Of a stretch of DNA of 64,000 bases, positions 16,036 to 25,029 are shown piece after piece; the first letter of the stretch is position 1; each line of letters begins with the position of its first letter. This DNA is from an uncultured Emticicia sp. (GTDB taxonomy: Bacteria; Bacteroidota; Bacteroidia; Cytophagales; Spirosomataceae). The notes under the pieces were generated by a model, which was not told the origin of the DNA, ran no database searches, and saw nothing but the letters and a program-made list of their open reading frames with translations. Position numbers and translations under genes: made by a program. The DNA lies in contig NZ_CALCZQ010000007.1 in NCBI RefSeq assembly GCF_937903345.1, positions 1 through 64,000 on the forward strand, written 5' to 3'.

Positions 16036-17106
16036 ATGATTAAAGAACAAAATCTTCGACGTTTCACAGAAAATATCTTTTTGAGTATCGGTTGTCCTAA
16101 AAAAGATGCAAAACTTGCAGCCGATGTATTGATATCTGCTGATTTACGTGGTATTGATTCACATGGAACGGCTCGTTTAATTGGTTATGTTCGTCTGTTT
16201 GACCATGGGAGATTGAATCCAAATCCTGAAATTAAAATCATTCACGAAACACCTTCGACGGCTGTGATTGACGGCGATAAAGGTTTAGGACTTGTTGTTG
16301 CTCCTTTTGCCATGAAAGTGGCAATAAAAAAAGCAAAACGCTACGGTTCTGGTTGGATATCAGTGCAAAATTCTAATCATTTCGGTATTGCTGGTTATCA
16401 TTCAATGTTAGCTTTGCCACACGATATGATTGGCTGGGCAATGACCAATTCAGCACCTTTAGTGGTTCCGACATTTGCGATTGAAAAAATGCTTGGTACA
16501 AATCCGATAGCGGTATCTGTTCCTGCCGGCAATCAACCACCTTTTGTAGCCGACTTTGCATCGACTGCCGTAGCTTATGGCAAAATGGAAATCTTGCAAC
16601 GAAAAGGTTTATCTGCTCCCATTGGTTGGGTACAAGATGCCAATGGAAATCCAACTGATGATGCCAATGCAGTAAAAAATGGCGGTGGTTTGCTTCCTCT
16701 AGGCGGCGACCGTGAGCATGGCAGCCACAAAGGTTATGGTTTAGGTGCGATTGTAGATATATTTTCAGGTGTGTTGTCGGGAGCAAATTTTGGGCCATGG
16801 GTTCCACCGTTTGCAACTGCTGGATTTCATGGAGTTGCTGCCGAACAGGTGGGAAAGGGAACAGGGCATTTTTTAGGTGCAATGAGAATTGATGGCTTTC
16901 GCCCAAAAGCAGAATTTAAGGCCAGCATGGATACTTGGATTGAACGCTTCCGTAATGCTAAACACATTGATAATCAAGCAGTTATTATTCCCGGCGACCC
17001 AGAGCGTGAACTTGAGAAAGAACGTTTAGCAAATGGAATTCCGCTCAATGAAAAGGTTATTGAAGATTTGAAAGGACTTGGAGATAGATTTGGTGTAAAA
17101 TTTTAA
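16036..17106 (+). CDS. Ldh family (malate/L-lactate dehydrogenase type 2) oxidoreductase
   Basis: This is a 356-residue NAD(P)-dependent oxidoreductase of the Ldh_2 (MDH2/YlbC) family, structurally distinct from classical malate and lactate dehydrogenases. Landmarks are DLRGIDSHGTARL near residues 38-50, VQNSNHFGIAGYHSMLA, MTNSAPLVVPTFA, GTNPIAVSVPAG and DREHGSHKGYGLGAIVDIF. Length and motifs are complete. Relatives act on L-malate, L-lactate, L-sulfolactate, ureidoglycolate or 2,3-diketo-L-gulonate, and the substrate cannot be assigned from context. It is flanked by a palindrome upstream and a GGAACGTC palindrome downstream. Confidence 0.9.
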   Translation: MIKEQNLRRFTENIFLSIGCPKKDAKLAADVLISADLRGIDSHGTARLIGYVRLFDHGRLNPNPEIKIIHETPSTAVIDGDKGLGLVVAPFAMKVAIKKAKRYGSGWISVQNSNHFGIAGYHSMLALPHDMIGWAMTNSAPLVVPTFAIEKMLGTNPIAVSVPAGNQPPFVADFASTAVAYGKMEILQRKGLSAPIGWVQDANGNPTDDANAVKNGGGLLPLGGDREHGSHKGYGLGAIVDIFSGVLSGANFGPWVPPFATAGFHGVAAEQVGKGTGHFLGAMRIDGFRPKAEFKASMDTWIERFRNAKHIDNQAVIIPGDPERELEKERLANGIPLNEKVIEDLKGLGDRFGVKF

Positions 17107-17112
17107 CTCTTA

Positions 17113-17135
17113 GGAACGTCCAAGTTGGACGTTCC
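17113..17135. repeat. GGAACGTC palindrome, copy 1
   Basis: An 11+1+11 perfect palindrome of core GGAACGTCCAA / TTGGACGTTCC starts 7 bases after the Ldh-type gene, in a convergent gap. Its outer 8-9 bases are the same as those of the copy at 26118. It is likely a bidirectional transcription-stop hairpin or a REP-like element. Confidence 0.8.
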
Positions 17136-17322
17136 ACAAACCTATTCAAAATCTGAAATTTTCATATTTTAACAAAGAAATATATAACATAAGTTGTTTG
17201 GCATATTTAGTCGACAAATTTTTTTTCATAAAAAACTGATAAACAGCATTTTATGTTATTGTGGACTGTAGATTATTGATTGCGGAATTCTACTTTCTTC
17301 CTAACAATTTACATTTCCAACC

Positions 17323-18231
17323 TTACCATTTTTCATAACCTTCAACAGGTTTGAATTTCGATTTTGGTTCATAATAATTCCAAAGCAAAGCAGCGAGCTT
17401 TCGCTGTAATTCATAGCCTTCATTGTCGCGTTTCCACGATTCATCTATTTGTTTTTTTGTAATGACGCAATAAACGTATTCACCGTGCGGTGCGTGCACT
17501 AAAACTACCTCCGAACGTGATCGATTAACAGCTCCGTTTTTAGTGCCATATTTAATATTTTCGGGCAATTGCGATAGCCCTTCACCATCCCAAAACTGAC
17601 GACCAAGATTTCTGTACATTCTATCAGAAGCATTCTGACTAAAAACCTTTCTTTGACGAATCATCGTAATCAATTCTGCCATTTCTCGTGGTGTTGTTTG
17701 TCCCCATCCATATTCAGTTCGATTTGCCTCTCTGCCTAGCGTTCGGGAGTTTACACGGGTACTTTTTAAGCCTAAAGAATCCATTATTGCATTTATTCGT
17801 ATGCCTCCACCCGCAAGTGCTTGCAACCAAAGACTACCAGTATTGTCGCTCACTGTACACATCAACATCATCACTTCATTAAGTGGTAATTTTGCTCCGT
17901 CTTTAAGCGAGCCAACGATACCATCATCATAATCAAGTGAATCTTTATAGACTATTTCTTGGTCATATTTTAATTCCCCTTTCAAGATTTTATCGAAAGT
18001 TCCAACCATAATCGGAATTTTTATCATACTAGCAGTTGGGAAAATAGAATCTGCGTTGATGGCTACAAACTTATTGTTTTTCAGATTTTTCACATAAACC
18101 CCAACAACCCCTCGAAATCCATCAATGGTTTCTTGAAGTTTGCTTTCTAAAATTTTATCTACTTTAGGAGTTTGGGCAATCACAGTGATGTTTAGGCAGA
18201 ACACTAATAGAATTGAAAGTTTCTTTTTCAC
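17323..18231 (-). CDS. Class A beta-lactamase-like serine hydrolase
   Basis: This is a 302-residue exported protein (signal ending near VIAQ, residue 20) of the beta-lactamase2 fold. The nucleophile motif SMIK is at residues 68-71 and SDN at 128-130, both correctly spaced. The usual ExxLN segment carrying Glu166 is not evident in NSRTLGREANRTEYGW, and the KTG triad appears as KNG in YGTKNGAVNRSRSE. These changes suggest a serine hydrolase or penicillin-interacting protein more than an efficient beta-lactamase. It converges with the Ldh-type gene and lies downstream of an outer-membrane receptor on the same strand, separated from it by a terminator. Confidence 0.8.
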   Translation of the reverse strand: MKKKLSILLVFCLNITVIAQTPKVDKILESKLQETIDGFRGVVGVYVKNLKNNKFVAINADSIFPTASMIKIPIMVGTFDKILKGELKYDQEIVYKDSLDYDDGIVGSLKDGAKLPLNEVMMLMCTVSDNTGSLWLQALAGGGIRINAIMDSLGLKSTRVNSRTLGREANRTEYGWGQTTPREMAELITMIRQRKVFSQNASDRMYRNLGRQFWDGEGLSQLPENIKYGTKNGAVNRSRSEVVLVHAPHGEYVYCVITKKQIDESWKRDNEGYELQRKLAALLWNYYEPKSKFKPVEGYEKW

Positions 18232-18290
18232 GATTATTCAAAGGTTTTATGAGGAAGTTTAACAAAAATAAAATTTAATCGCATAAAAGC

Positions 18291-18320
18291 AAAAAGCCAC
18301 GCAAATCTGCATGGCTTTTT
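18291..18320. terminator. Terminator after the 871-residue receptor
   Basis: AAAAAGCCA (18291-18299) pairs with TGGCTTTTT (18312-18320), extended inside by GCA/TGC around a 4-base loop. On the minus strand it follows the receptor stop (18360) and ends in five T. Confidence 0.85.
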
Positions 18321-18359
18321 AGTAATAAATATTTGTTTCTGAAGTATAAACTATTAAGA

Positions 18360-20975
18360 TTATCTTGGACGTCCACCACCAGCTGCTGGCTGTTGGGTGG
18401 CTGCACCATCACCTTCACCCGCTTTTGCATCATCGTTGCTAACCTTTTTCTTGCTACGGAACATATTTCCGCCACTGAAATCCATTTTACCAAACATATA
18501 ATTGATTGAAAAACGAGCACCACGATTGTATATATTACGAACTGATACACTTTTATAAGTCGGGTCACTCGATTCGCTTGAAATTTTAAGCGATTTAGTG
18601 AAAGGATTATCAAGTCCTAAAGTAAAACTACCTTTTTTGTTTTTGAAATCTTTCTTCAATCCTAAATTATAATAACGGAACGAACCTTGATAACCTTGCA
18701 ATTGAATTTGACGACTACCCATAAATCCAAAAGCTTGAGCTCCCCAACCTTTAGTAAATGTATAAGATGCATTGAAGTTTACGCTAGCATTCCATCCTTC
18801 GTTAGATATTGCCACAACCGTACTTTTGTAAGTTTTGTCAGCTTGTAAAACTGGAATTACGATTGAACCGCTCAATAAATTATTTGTAATATTTGTACCA
18901 CCTCCAACTCTCAAGCTCTTAGTAGGCTGTAAGTTGATGAAAACACTCCCACCGTAAAAATTTGTTTTACCAATATTATCAAATGTAGAAGTTGTGATAC
19001 CTTGTTCGTTTACTGACCTTATACTTGTAATATTATTATCAGTAAATCTTCTAAAGACCGAAACATTGATTGAGTTGGCTTTGAAATAAGTACTATAATT
19101 TAATTCAAAACTATGGCTTAATTCTGGTTTTAAAAGTGGATTACCAAAAGAAATATTCAATGGATCAGAATAATTGACAAATGGATTCAAGAATTCAAGT
19201 GATGGACGTTGAATACGTTGTGTATAGCTTGCTCTAACCTTGTGATTTTTGGGGAAATCTTTTGAAACTGAAACACTCGGGATAACATTTTCATAAGAAG
19301 GAATCGTAATCGGCTTATCTGAAGTTTGGAACTTGGCTGTAATTTGCGTATTTTCATAACGAACTCCAGCTTTTATTCCCCATTTTTTAGGCAAAGAAAT
19401 TGTGAAAGTCGAATAGGCAGAAGCTACATCTTGATTATAACTAAAATTATTTGTTCTATTCGACTGAATGACAAATTGACCAGTTTGATTATTATAATTG
19501 AAGAAGTCAAAATTACTCGTCACATCACGATTAATGTATTTAGCACCAATCTCAAAAATATTTTTCTTAAATGGATAAGTATAATCTAATTGTAATGTAG
19601 TTTCTCCATTTATACCATCGTTATTACTTTTATTAAATGGCACACCCAAACGATCATTAGTAAAATCAGTTACTCGGACGTTCCTACCGTGTTGAGCTAA
19701 CAATGCCAATTCATGTCCCTGCTCCTTAAATGTTTTGGTATAATTAAAGTCAACATCAATACTTTTATTGCCACGGATATTCTTAGAATCCTGCGTAAAT
19801 TGTTGTAAAATTGTTCCAGTTATGTTTTGCAATAAACTTGTTTGAAGCCCATTGGTATTAAAATTCCCTAAACCGTATCTTGCACTCAAACTCATAGAGT
19901 TTTTAGGATTGATGTCATAATCAATCGTTAATTGGGAGTTTGCAAACAATCGTCTTACATCATTTTTATCAGATTGAATAAATTTAGTTTCAACTCCTCT
20001 AACCGATGAAGAACGCTCAGTTGAACCATCACCCGGTGTATTGTACGAGCTATTTCCACCAAAATTCAAGGCCGTACCGATTTTCTTTTTTCGTAAATTT
20101 ACATTACCAAAAGCATTTGCCCCACGAACACCCGCACCAGCATTTAAAAAGCCTGTTAAACCTTGAAGATTATTTTTCTTGGTTATTATATTAATTATCC
20201 CGGCAGTGCCTTCAGCGTCATATTTAGCAGATGGTGATGTTATTACCTCCACTTGTTTAATCATATCGGCTGGAATTTGTTTGATGGCGTCGGCGACATT
20301 ACTTGCTAAAATACTCGAAGGTTTGTTATTGATCAAAACCTTGATATTTCCACTACCACGCATTTGCACGTTTCCGTCCATATCGACCGTTAGCATCGGC
20401 ACTTTACGCAAAACATCTTCGGCGGTTCCGCCTTTGCTGGTAATGTCCTTGTCCGCATTATAGACTAAACGGTCAACTTTATCTTCAATCAAAGAACCTT
20501 GTCCTGTTACTGTTACCTCGCCCAAAACTTTAGTATCTGTTGACATCATCAGATTACCCACATTAACTTCTTCTTTGTTGGCCTTGATTTCCACTTTTGA
20601 AACAACAGTATTTTTATAGCCAATAAATGAACCCACTACTTTATATGTACCTTTTGCTAGGTTTTTAACTGTAAAAGAACCATTCATGTCAGTCATGGCA
20701 CCATCAACAACTTTATTGTTTTTATCATAAACAGCTACTGAGGCAAATTCTACCGCTTTATTTGTTGTAGAATCAATAAGTTTTCCAGAAATTTTTGAAG
20801 AGCCTCTCGGAATTTCTTCTTGTGGGATTTGTGGCTGCTGCTGATTCATTCCTGGGAAGCCACCGCCGCCCATTCGCATTCCTCCACCTCCGCCACTGCC
20901 ACCGCCGCCAAATTGAGCGAATGCCATACCAACAGTTCCTAAAAGTAATAATAATAAAAAATTCAGTTTTTTCAT
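18360..20975 (-). CDS. TonB-receptor-like outer membrane beta-barrel protein with Gly-rich N-terminus
   Basis: This is an 871-residue exported protein: signal peptide ending near AFAQ (about residue 21), a Gly/Met-rich and Pro/Gln-rich linker (residues 22-55, FGGGGSGGGGGMRMGGGG then QQQPQIPQEE), a carboxypeptidase-regulatory-like domain (about 60-150), a plug (VRKVPMLTVDMDGNVQMRG, VITSPSAKYDAEGTAGIINI), and an outer_membrane_beta-barrel_3 type barrel. The C-terminus is again Gly/Pro-rich (AATQQPAAGGGRPR) instead of ending on an aromatic barrel strand. The ligand is unknown. It is a single-gene transcript by its flanks, ended by the terminator at 18291. Confidence 0.88.
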   Translation of the reverse strand: MKKLNFLLLLLLGTVGMAFAQFGGGGSGGGGGMRMGGGGFPGMNQQQPQIPQEEIPRGSSKISGKLIDSTTNKAVEFASVAVYDKNNKVVDGAMTDMNGSFTVKNLAKGTYKVVGSFIGYKNTVVSKVEIKANKEEVNVGNLMMSTDTKVLGEVTVTGQGSLIEDKVDRLVYNADKDITSKGGTAEDVLRKVPMLTVDMDGNVQMRGSGNIKVLINNKPSSILASNVADAIKQIPADMIKQVEVITSPSAKYDAEGTAGIINIITKKNNLQGLTGFLNAGAGVRGANAFGNVNLRKKKIGTALNFGGNSSYNTPGDGSTERSSSVRGVETKFIQSDKNDVRRLFANSQLTIDYDINPKNSMSLSARYGLGNFNTNGLQTSLLQNITGTILQQFTQDSKNIRGNKSIDVDFNYTKTFKEQGHELALLAQHGRNVRVTDFTNDRLGVPFNKSNNDGINGETTLQLDYTYPFKKNIFEIGAKYINRDVTSNFDFFNYNNQTGQFVIQSNRTNNFSYNQDVASAYSTFTISLPKKWGIKAGVRYENTQITAKFQTSDKPITIPSYENVIPSVSVSKDFPKNHKVRASYTQRIQRPSLEFLNPFVNYSDPLNISFGNPLLKPELSHSFELNYSTYFKANSINVSVFRRFTDNNITSIRSVNEQGITTSTFDNIGKTNFYGGSVFINLQPTKSLRVGGGTNITNNLLSGSIVIPVLQADKTYKSTVVAISNEGWNASVNFNASYTFTKGWGAQAFGFMGSRQIQLQGYQGSFRYYNLGLKKDFKNKKGSFTLGLDNPFTKSLKISSESSDPTYKSVSVRNIYNRGARFSINYMFGKMDFSGGNMFRSKKKVSNDDAKAGEGDGAATQQPAAGGGRPR

Positions 20976-21228
20976 AAATTGATTTTTTGATAGATAATCC
21001 TAATGCGGTGAAGTTTTTGATCCGCTTAAATCTTGAATAAGTACAAAATTAATGCTTAATTACCCTTATAAAACTAAATTAAGTACTAAATGATTTGTAT
21101 AATTTACCAGCGGTTGAAATAAATAGACGAAAGGCATCTAATAATCGACATGCAGAGAAGTAATTTATTATGCGAAGCAAGAAAATGGCAGGAATTTAAC
21201 AAAAAAACATTTCATATCTCAACTTTAA

Positions 21229-21408
21229 TTATATCTCAATCTGATATTTTCTTCTAGTTGGGTTAATCAGAAATTTCTTTTGTGCAGTAAAACTATCAGC
21301 ATGCATTTGAAAAAAAAGATGCTTCCATTCATCAAATCTTTGCGGTTCTGAATTTTTAAATTTATCAGCATTAATTTTCTTGGCAAGGAGATATTCGTTA
21401 AAAGTCAT
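21229..21408 (-). CDS. Conserved small protein of unknown function, 59 residues
   Basis: This short minus-strand frame encodes MTFNEYLLAKKINADKF followed by NSEPQRFDEWKHLFFQMH, then SFTAQKKFLINPTRRKYQ and a TAA stop. The W/F-rich central helix and the SFTAQKxFLINxxRR ending match a type of small cytosolic protein I recall from Bacteroidota, though I cannot name a family. It is complete, starts with ATG and has sensible codon use. It lies alone in the 530-base gap between the receptor and the glycoside hydrolase, transcribed toward the receptor. The remaining gap sequence (20976-21228, 21409-21506) shows nothing I can call. Confidence 0.72.
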   Translation of the reverse strand: MTFNEYLLAKKINADKFKNSEPQRFDEWKHLFFQMHADSFTAQKKFLINPTRRKYQIEI

Positions 21409-21506
21409 TTTTTTTCGATTAAGAAAAAGTTTATTTGCAAAACTATTGACTATTTCTCAATTTTATAACAAATATCCTACTTTTTTCAATTTGTGAACGA
21501 TCCAAA

Positions 21507-22553
21507 ATGCTCGAAAAATATCTATTATGCTACCTTTTCTTGATTGGAAGTATCAGTTGCCAAAATAAAGCCGTTATTTTTGAAGATTCTAAGCTAAAAG
21601 GCGTTTGCTTTGTTGCTCCTCCAAGAGAAATCGAGGCATCAGAATTTGAAAATGTCAAGCATATAAACGCAGAATGGGTAGCTTTGACTCCTTATGGTTT
21701 TACCCGTGATGGAAGTCCAGAATTTAGGTATAATAAATCTTCAGACGGACACTGGTGGGGAGAATCTCCGAAAGGTGTGAGTGAATGTGCAAGAATGGCT
21801 CATGAAAAAGGCTTAAAAATAATGCTTAAGCCCCATGCTTGGATACAAGCCAATTCAGGAAGCACATTTACAGGAGATTTAGATTTTAAAACTGAGGCTG
21901 AGTGGCAAACATTTGAAAAATCTTTTGGTGAGTATCTTTTGGATTTTGCAAAAGTAGCAGATTCTTCGAAAATTGAAGTTTATTGTATTGCCACCGAATT
22001 TGAGAATTTTGTAGAAAAACGCCCCGAATTTTGGCACAGAATTATAAAAGAAATTAGAGGTGTTTATAAAGGAAAACTAACGTATGCCGAAAACTGGGAT
22101 TGCTACGAAAAAGTGCCCTTTTGGAATGAACTCGATTTTGTTGGCGTAGATGGCTATTTCCCATTAGCAGAAGAAAAATCTCCTACTTTAGAAAACATCA
22201 AAAAAGGCTGGGAAAACCACCGAAATAAATTAGAAAAGTACAGTAGAAAATTACAAAAACCTATACTTTTTACCGAAATTGGATATCAGAGCACTGATTT
22301 TACAACTCAAAAGCCTTGGGAGTCATATTCGCAACACCCCGATAATGATGCTCTCCAAGCCTCAGCCTACAAAGCCTTTTTTGAAGAGGTTTGGAATGAA
22401 CGTTGGTTGGCTGGTTGTTTTATTTGGAAATGGTTTCCTGAAATGAAAAAAGAAAATGAGGAGAGTAAAAAACACAAATTCAGAGATAAATACACGCCAC
22501 AGGGAAAGGTTGGAGAGGCGGTTTTGAAAGAATATTTTAAAAATAGTAGATAA
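21507..22553 (+). CDS. GH113-like glycoside hydrolase lipoprotein
   Basis: This is a 348-residue lipoprotein (lipobox SISC, Cys18) with a TIM-barrel resembling glycoside hydrolase family 113, which contains beta-mannanases. Likely catalytic residues are the acid/base glutamate in CIATEFENF (E164 or E166) and the nucleophile E257 in ILFTEIGYQS. The barrel motifs GLKIMLKPHAWIQ, LDFVGVDGYFPL and GCFIWKWFPEM also fit. It would act at the cell surface or in the periplasm on a mannose-type polysaccharide; specificity is inferred. The next gene, an exported protein of unknown function, follows 64 bases later and may be cotranscribed. Confidence 0.82.
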   Translation: MLEKYLLCYLFLIGSISCQNKAVIFEDSKLKGVCFVAPPREIEASEFENVKHINAEWVALTPYGFTRDGSPEFRYNKSSDGHWWGESPKGVSECARMAHEKGLKIMLKPHAWIQANSGSTFTGDLDFKTEAEWQTFEKSFGEYLLDFAKVADSSKIEVYCIATEFENFVEKRPEFWHRIIKEIRGVYKGKLTYAENWDCYEKVPFWNELDFVGVDGYFPLAEEKSPTLENIKKGWENHRNKLEKYSRKLQKPILFTEIGYQSTDFTTQKPWESYSQHPDNDALQASAYKAFFEEVWNERWLAGCFIWKWFPEMKKENEESKKHKFRDKYTPQGKVGEAVLKEYFKNSR

Positions 22554-22617
22554 AGTTACATATTCATTTATGGACTAAAATTACCCTAAGCCTCAATCAG
22601 ATTGAAAAATTATAAAA

Positions 22618-23214
22618 ATGAAGAAAATCTCAATTATAATAAGTCTTTTAATTAGTCACGATAGTTTTTCACAGCAAATAGCGACAAAAACCATTCAACC
22701 ATCGGTACTACGAAAAATTGTATCAGATGATGCAATTGTTGAAAAGGCATTGCAATTTGAGGATAAAAATGGGAAAAACTATTTAGTAGCTACAACACTA
22801 CAAAATAGATCGGATGAATGGGAATCTAAAGCGATTTTGGTTCAGCATTACATCGAAAAAAGCAATAAAAAGCTGGTTTTGCTAAGACAAATCACTGATA
22901 AGGAAGACCATTGCGAGCTTGATAATGATTTGCAATTTCTGACAGAATCGCTCAGAATTACTGATTTGGACAAAAATAATTATGCAGAAATTACTTTTTT
23001 ATTTAAAGTTGGTTGCCGAAGCGATGTTAGTCCGATTGGATTAAAACTGATGGTAATTGAAAATGGAAACCAAGCTGCGATCAAAGGAAAAACACTACCT
23101 CGTGGATTTAATTATAAAAAAGAAAAAGTAGCTGATAGCACTTTCCAGAAACTTCCAAAACAGATTCAAGACCAAGCCAACAAACTTTGGGAGAAGTTTG
23201 CACCTGAGTTTTAA
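22618..23214 (+). CDS. Exported protein resembling the M949_RS01915 family
   Basis: This is a 198-residue protein with a short signal peptide (to about SFSQQ, residue 20) and a beta-rich body. The segments LRITDLDKNNYAEITFLFKVGCRSDVSP and LKLMVIENGNQ resemble the small Bacteroidota family labelled M949_RS01915 (surface polysaccharide associated by name); I hold this match at moderate confidence and do not infer a reaction. No catalytic motif is evident. It sits 64 bases after the GH113-like lipoprotein on the same strand, so a shared role in envelope polysaccharide is possible. Confidence 0.65.
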   Translation: MKKISIIISLLISHDSFSQQIATKTIQPSVLRKIVSDDAIVEKALQFEDKNGKNYLVATTLQNRSDEWESKAILVQHYIEKSNKKLVLLRQITDKEDHCELDNDLQFLTESLRITDLDKNNYAEITFLFKVGCRSDVSPIGLKLMVIENGNQAAIKGKTLPRGFNYKKEKVADSTFQKLPKQIQDQANKLWEKFAPEF

Positions 23215-23368
23215 TGTTGAGCTAATGGTGGCTATGACTGCCAAGGGTCGAATGCTTCCAATTCACTTTACAATTTTCTTAATTTTTGAAACAAAGGCTA
23301 ACTGGAAGTTCACTCCACGGAAAATTTTGACTAATTTTGCACTCGTTTTAAAAAATTAAGATTCAAAA

Positions 23369-24964
23369 ATGTCATTTACTGAAGAGTTACACAAACGTCG
23401 TACATTTGCCATCATTGCCCACCCAGATGCAGGAAAAACCACATTGACCGAAAAACTACTCCTTTTTGGTGGGGCAATTCAGACTGCTGGAGCTGTAAAA
23501 TCGAATAAAATCAAGAAGTCAACTACCTCTGACTTTATGGAAATCGAAAAGCAACGCGGTATTTCTGTGGCTACATCGGTAATGACTTTTGAATATCGAG
23601 AACTCAAAATCAATATCCTTGATACACCTGGTCACAAAGATTTTGCCGAGGACACTTACCGTACCCTAACGGCGGTCGATAGCGTAATTTTGGTGATTGA
23701 CTGCGTAAAAGGAGTTGAGGAGCAAACCGAAAGATTGATGGAAGTTTGCAGAATGCGTAAAACACCGGTGATTATTTTTATCAATAAAATGGATAGAGAA
23801 GGCCAAAATCCTTTCGATTTATTGGATGAACTAGAGCAGAAATTAAACCTAAGAGTTCGCCCAATCACTTGGCCTGTCAATGGTGGTTCTAGCTTCAAAG
23901 GGGTGTATCATTTGCTAGAAAAGAAAATGAATCACTTTGCCATCAACAAAACTCGCTTGGAAGATGACATTGATGTAATTGAATTAGAATCTGCCGTTTT
24001 AGACCAAAAAGTTGGCCAAAAAGATGCTGCTCAATTGCGTGAAGACGTAGAATTGATTGACGGAATTTATGATATTTTCGATAATGAAGCCTATCTAAAA
24101 GGCGATTTAGCACCAGTGTTTTTTGGAAGTGCAGTAAGTAATTTTGGTGTAATGGAGCTTTTAAATACTTTTTGTGATGTTTCGCCTTTGCCAGTTCATC
24201 GAATGACCGATAAACGCATGGTTGAACCTGATGAAAATAAATTCAGTGGTTTTGTCTTTAAAATTCATGCAAATATCGACCCACGCCACCGAGATAGAAT
24301 TGCCTTCTTACGTATTTGTAGTGGGCAGTTTGAACGTGGAAAATTCTATAAGCATGTAAGATTGAATAAAGATATTCGTTTTGCGAGTCCATTTGCATTT
24401 TTGGCTGATCGCAAAGATGTAATTGAAGAAGGTTTCCCAGGTGATGTAATTGGTTTGTACGATACTGGCACTTTTAAAATTGGTGATACGTTAACCGAGG
24501 GAGAGGAGCTACAATTTATTGGAATTCCAAGTTTTTCACCTGAAATTTTTAAAGAGGTAATCAATAAAGACCCAATGAAATCGAAGCAACTGGAGAAAGG
24601 TGTGCAACAATTGACAGATGAAGGTGTTGCTCAATTATTTACTATTCAACCAGGCAACAGAAAGATTATAGGCACGGTTGGTGAGCTTCAGTTTGAGGTA
24701 ATTCAACACCGATTATTGAATGAGTATTCTGCAAGTTGTGTTTTTGAGCATCGTCCATTCTCTAAAGCATGCTGGATAACTTGCGAAGATAAAACCAAAT
24801 TGTCAGAATTTATTCGACTAAAGAGTAATTTTATTGCCTATGACAAAGACCAAAATCCTGTATTTTTGGCCGAAACAGATTGGATTTTAAGAATGAATAT
24901 TCAAAACAACTCGGAAATTCAGTTTCATACTACCTCCGAATTTAAGACTGCATTGGCTTATTAA
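23369..24964 (+). CDS. prfC: Peptide chain release factor 3
   Basis: This is a translational GTPase that recycles RF1/RF2 after termination. It has 531 residues with a G1 loop AHPDAGKTTL (about 17-26), switch regions with the characteristic KSNKIKKSTTSDFMEIEKQRGISVATS, G3 DTPGHKDF and G4 NKMDREG, then EF-G-like domains II and III. The length and the RF3-specific DFMEIEKQRGISV separate it from EF-G. A TAATTTTG -7 box at 23332-23339 may serve it. It converges with nuoC across a heptad-type inverted repeat. Confidence 0.96.
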   Translation: MSFTEELHKRRTFAIIAHPDAGKTTLTEKLLLFGGAIQTAGAVKSNKIKKSTTSDFMEIEKQRGISVATSVMTFEYRELKINILDTPGHKDFAEDTYRTLTAVDSVILVIDCVKGVEEQTERLMEVCRMRKTPVIIFINKMDREGQNPFDLLDELEQKLNLRVRPITWPVNGGSSFKGVYHLLEKKMNHFAINKTRLEDDIDVIELESAVLDQKVGQKDAAQLREDVELIDGIYDIFDNEAYLKGDLAPVFFGSAVSNFGVMELLNTFCDVSPLPVHRMTDKRMVEPDENKFSGFVFKIHANIDPRHRDRIAFLRICSGQFERGKFYKHVRLNKDIRFASPFAFLADRKDVIEEGFPGDVIGLYDTGTFKIGDTLTEGEELQFIGIPSFSPEIFKEVINKDPMKSKQLEKGVQQLTDEGVAQLFTIQPGNRKIIGTVGELQFEVIQHRLLNEYSASCVFEHRPFSKACWITCEDKTKLSEFIRLKSNFIAYDKDQNPVFLAETDWILRMNIQNNSEIQFHTTSEFKTALAY

Positions 24965-24972
24965 AAAAAATA

Positions 24973-25025
24973 GTGCTGAGTTTAGAATGCAGAGTTAGAA
25001 AAACACTCTTCACTCTAAACTCTAC
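24973..25025. repeat. Heptad-built imperfect inverted repeat in a convergent gap
   Basis: Arm 24975-24996 matches the inverted arm 25004-25025 at 17 of 22 positions with a 7-base loop. Units on the left are GTGCTGA, GTTTAGA, ATGCAGA, GTTAGAA. The right arm read on the minus strand gives ATGTAGA, GTTTAGA, GTGAAGA. It is flanked by A8 on the left and TTTTTAG on the right, which could let it stop both prfC and nuoC transcripts. Confidence 0.82.
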
Positions 25026-25029
25026 ATTT

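Noticed and set aside
18360..20975. SusC-type glycan importer
   Set aside because: No SusD gene adjoins it and the barrel resembles the outer_membrane_beta-barrel_3 group.
23215..23330. Possible tRNA or small RNA before prfC (GGGTCGAATGC resembles a T-loop)
   Set aside because: No acceptor stem or other cloverleaf arms could be formed.
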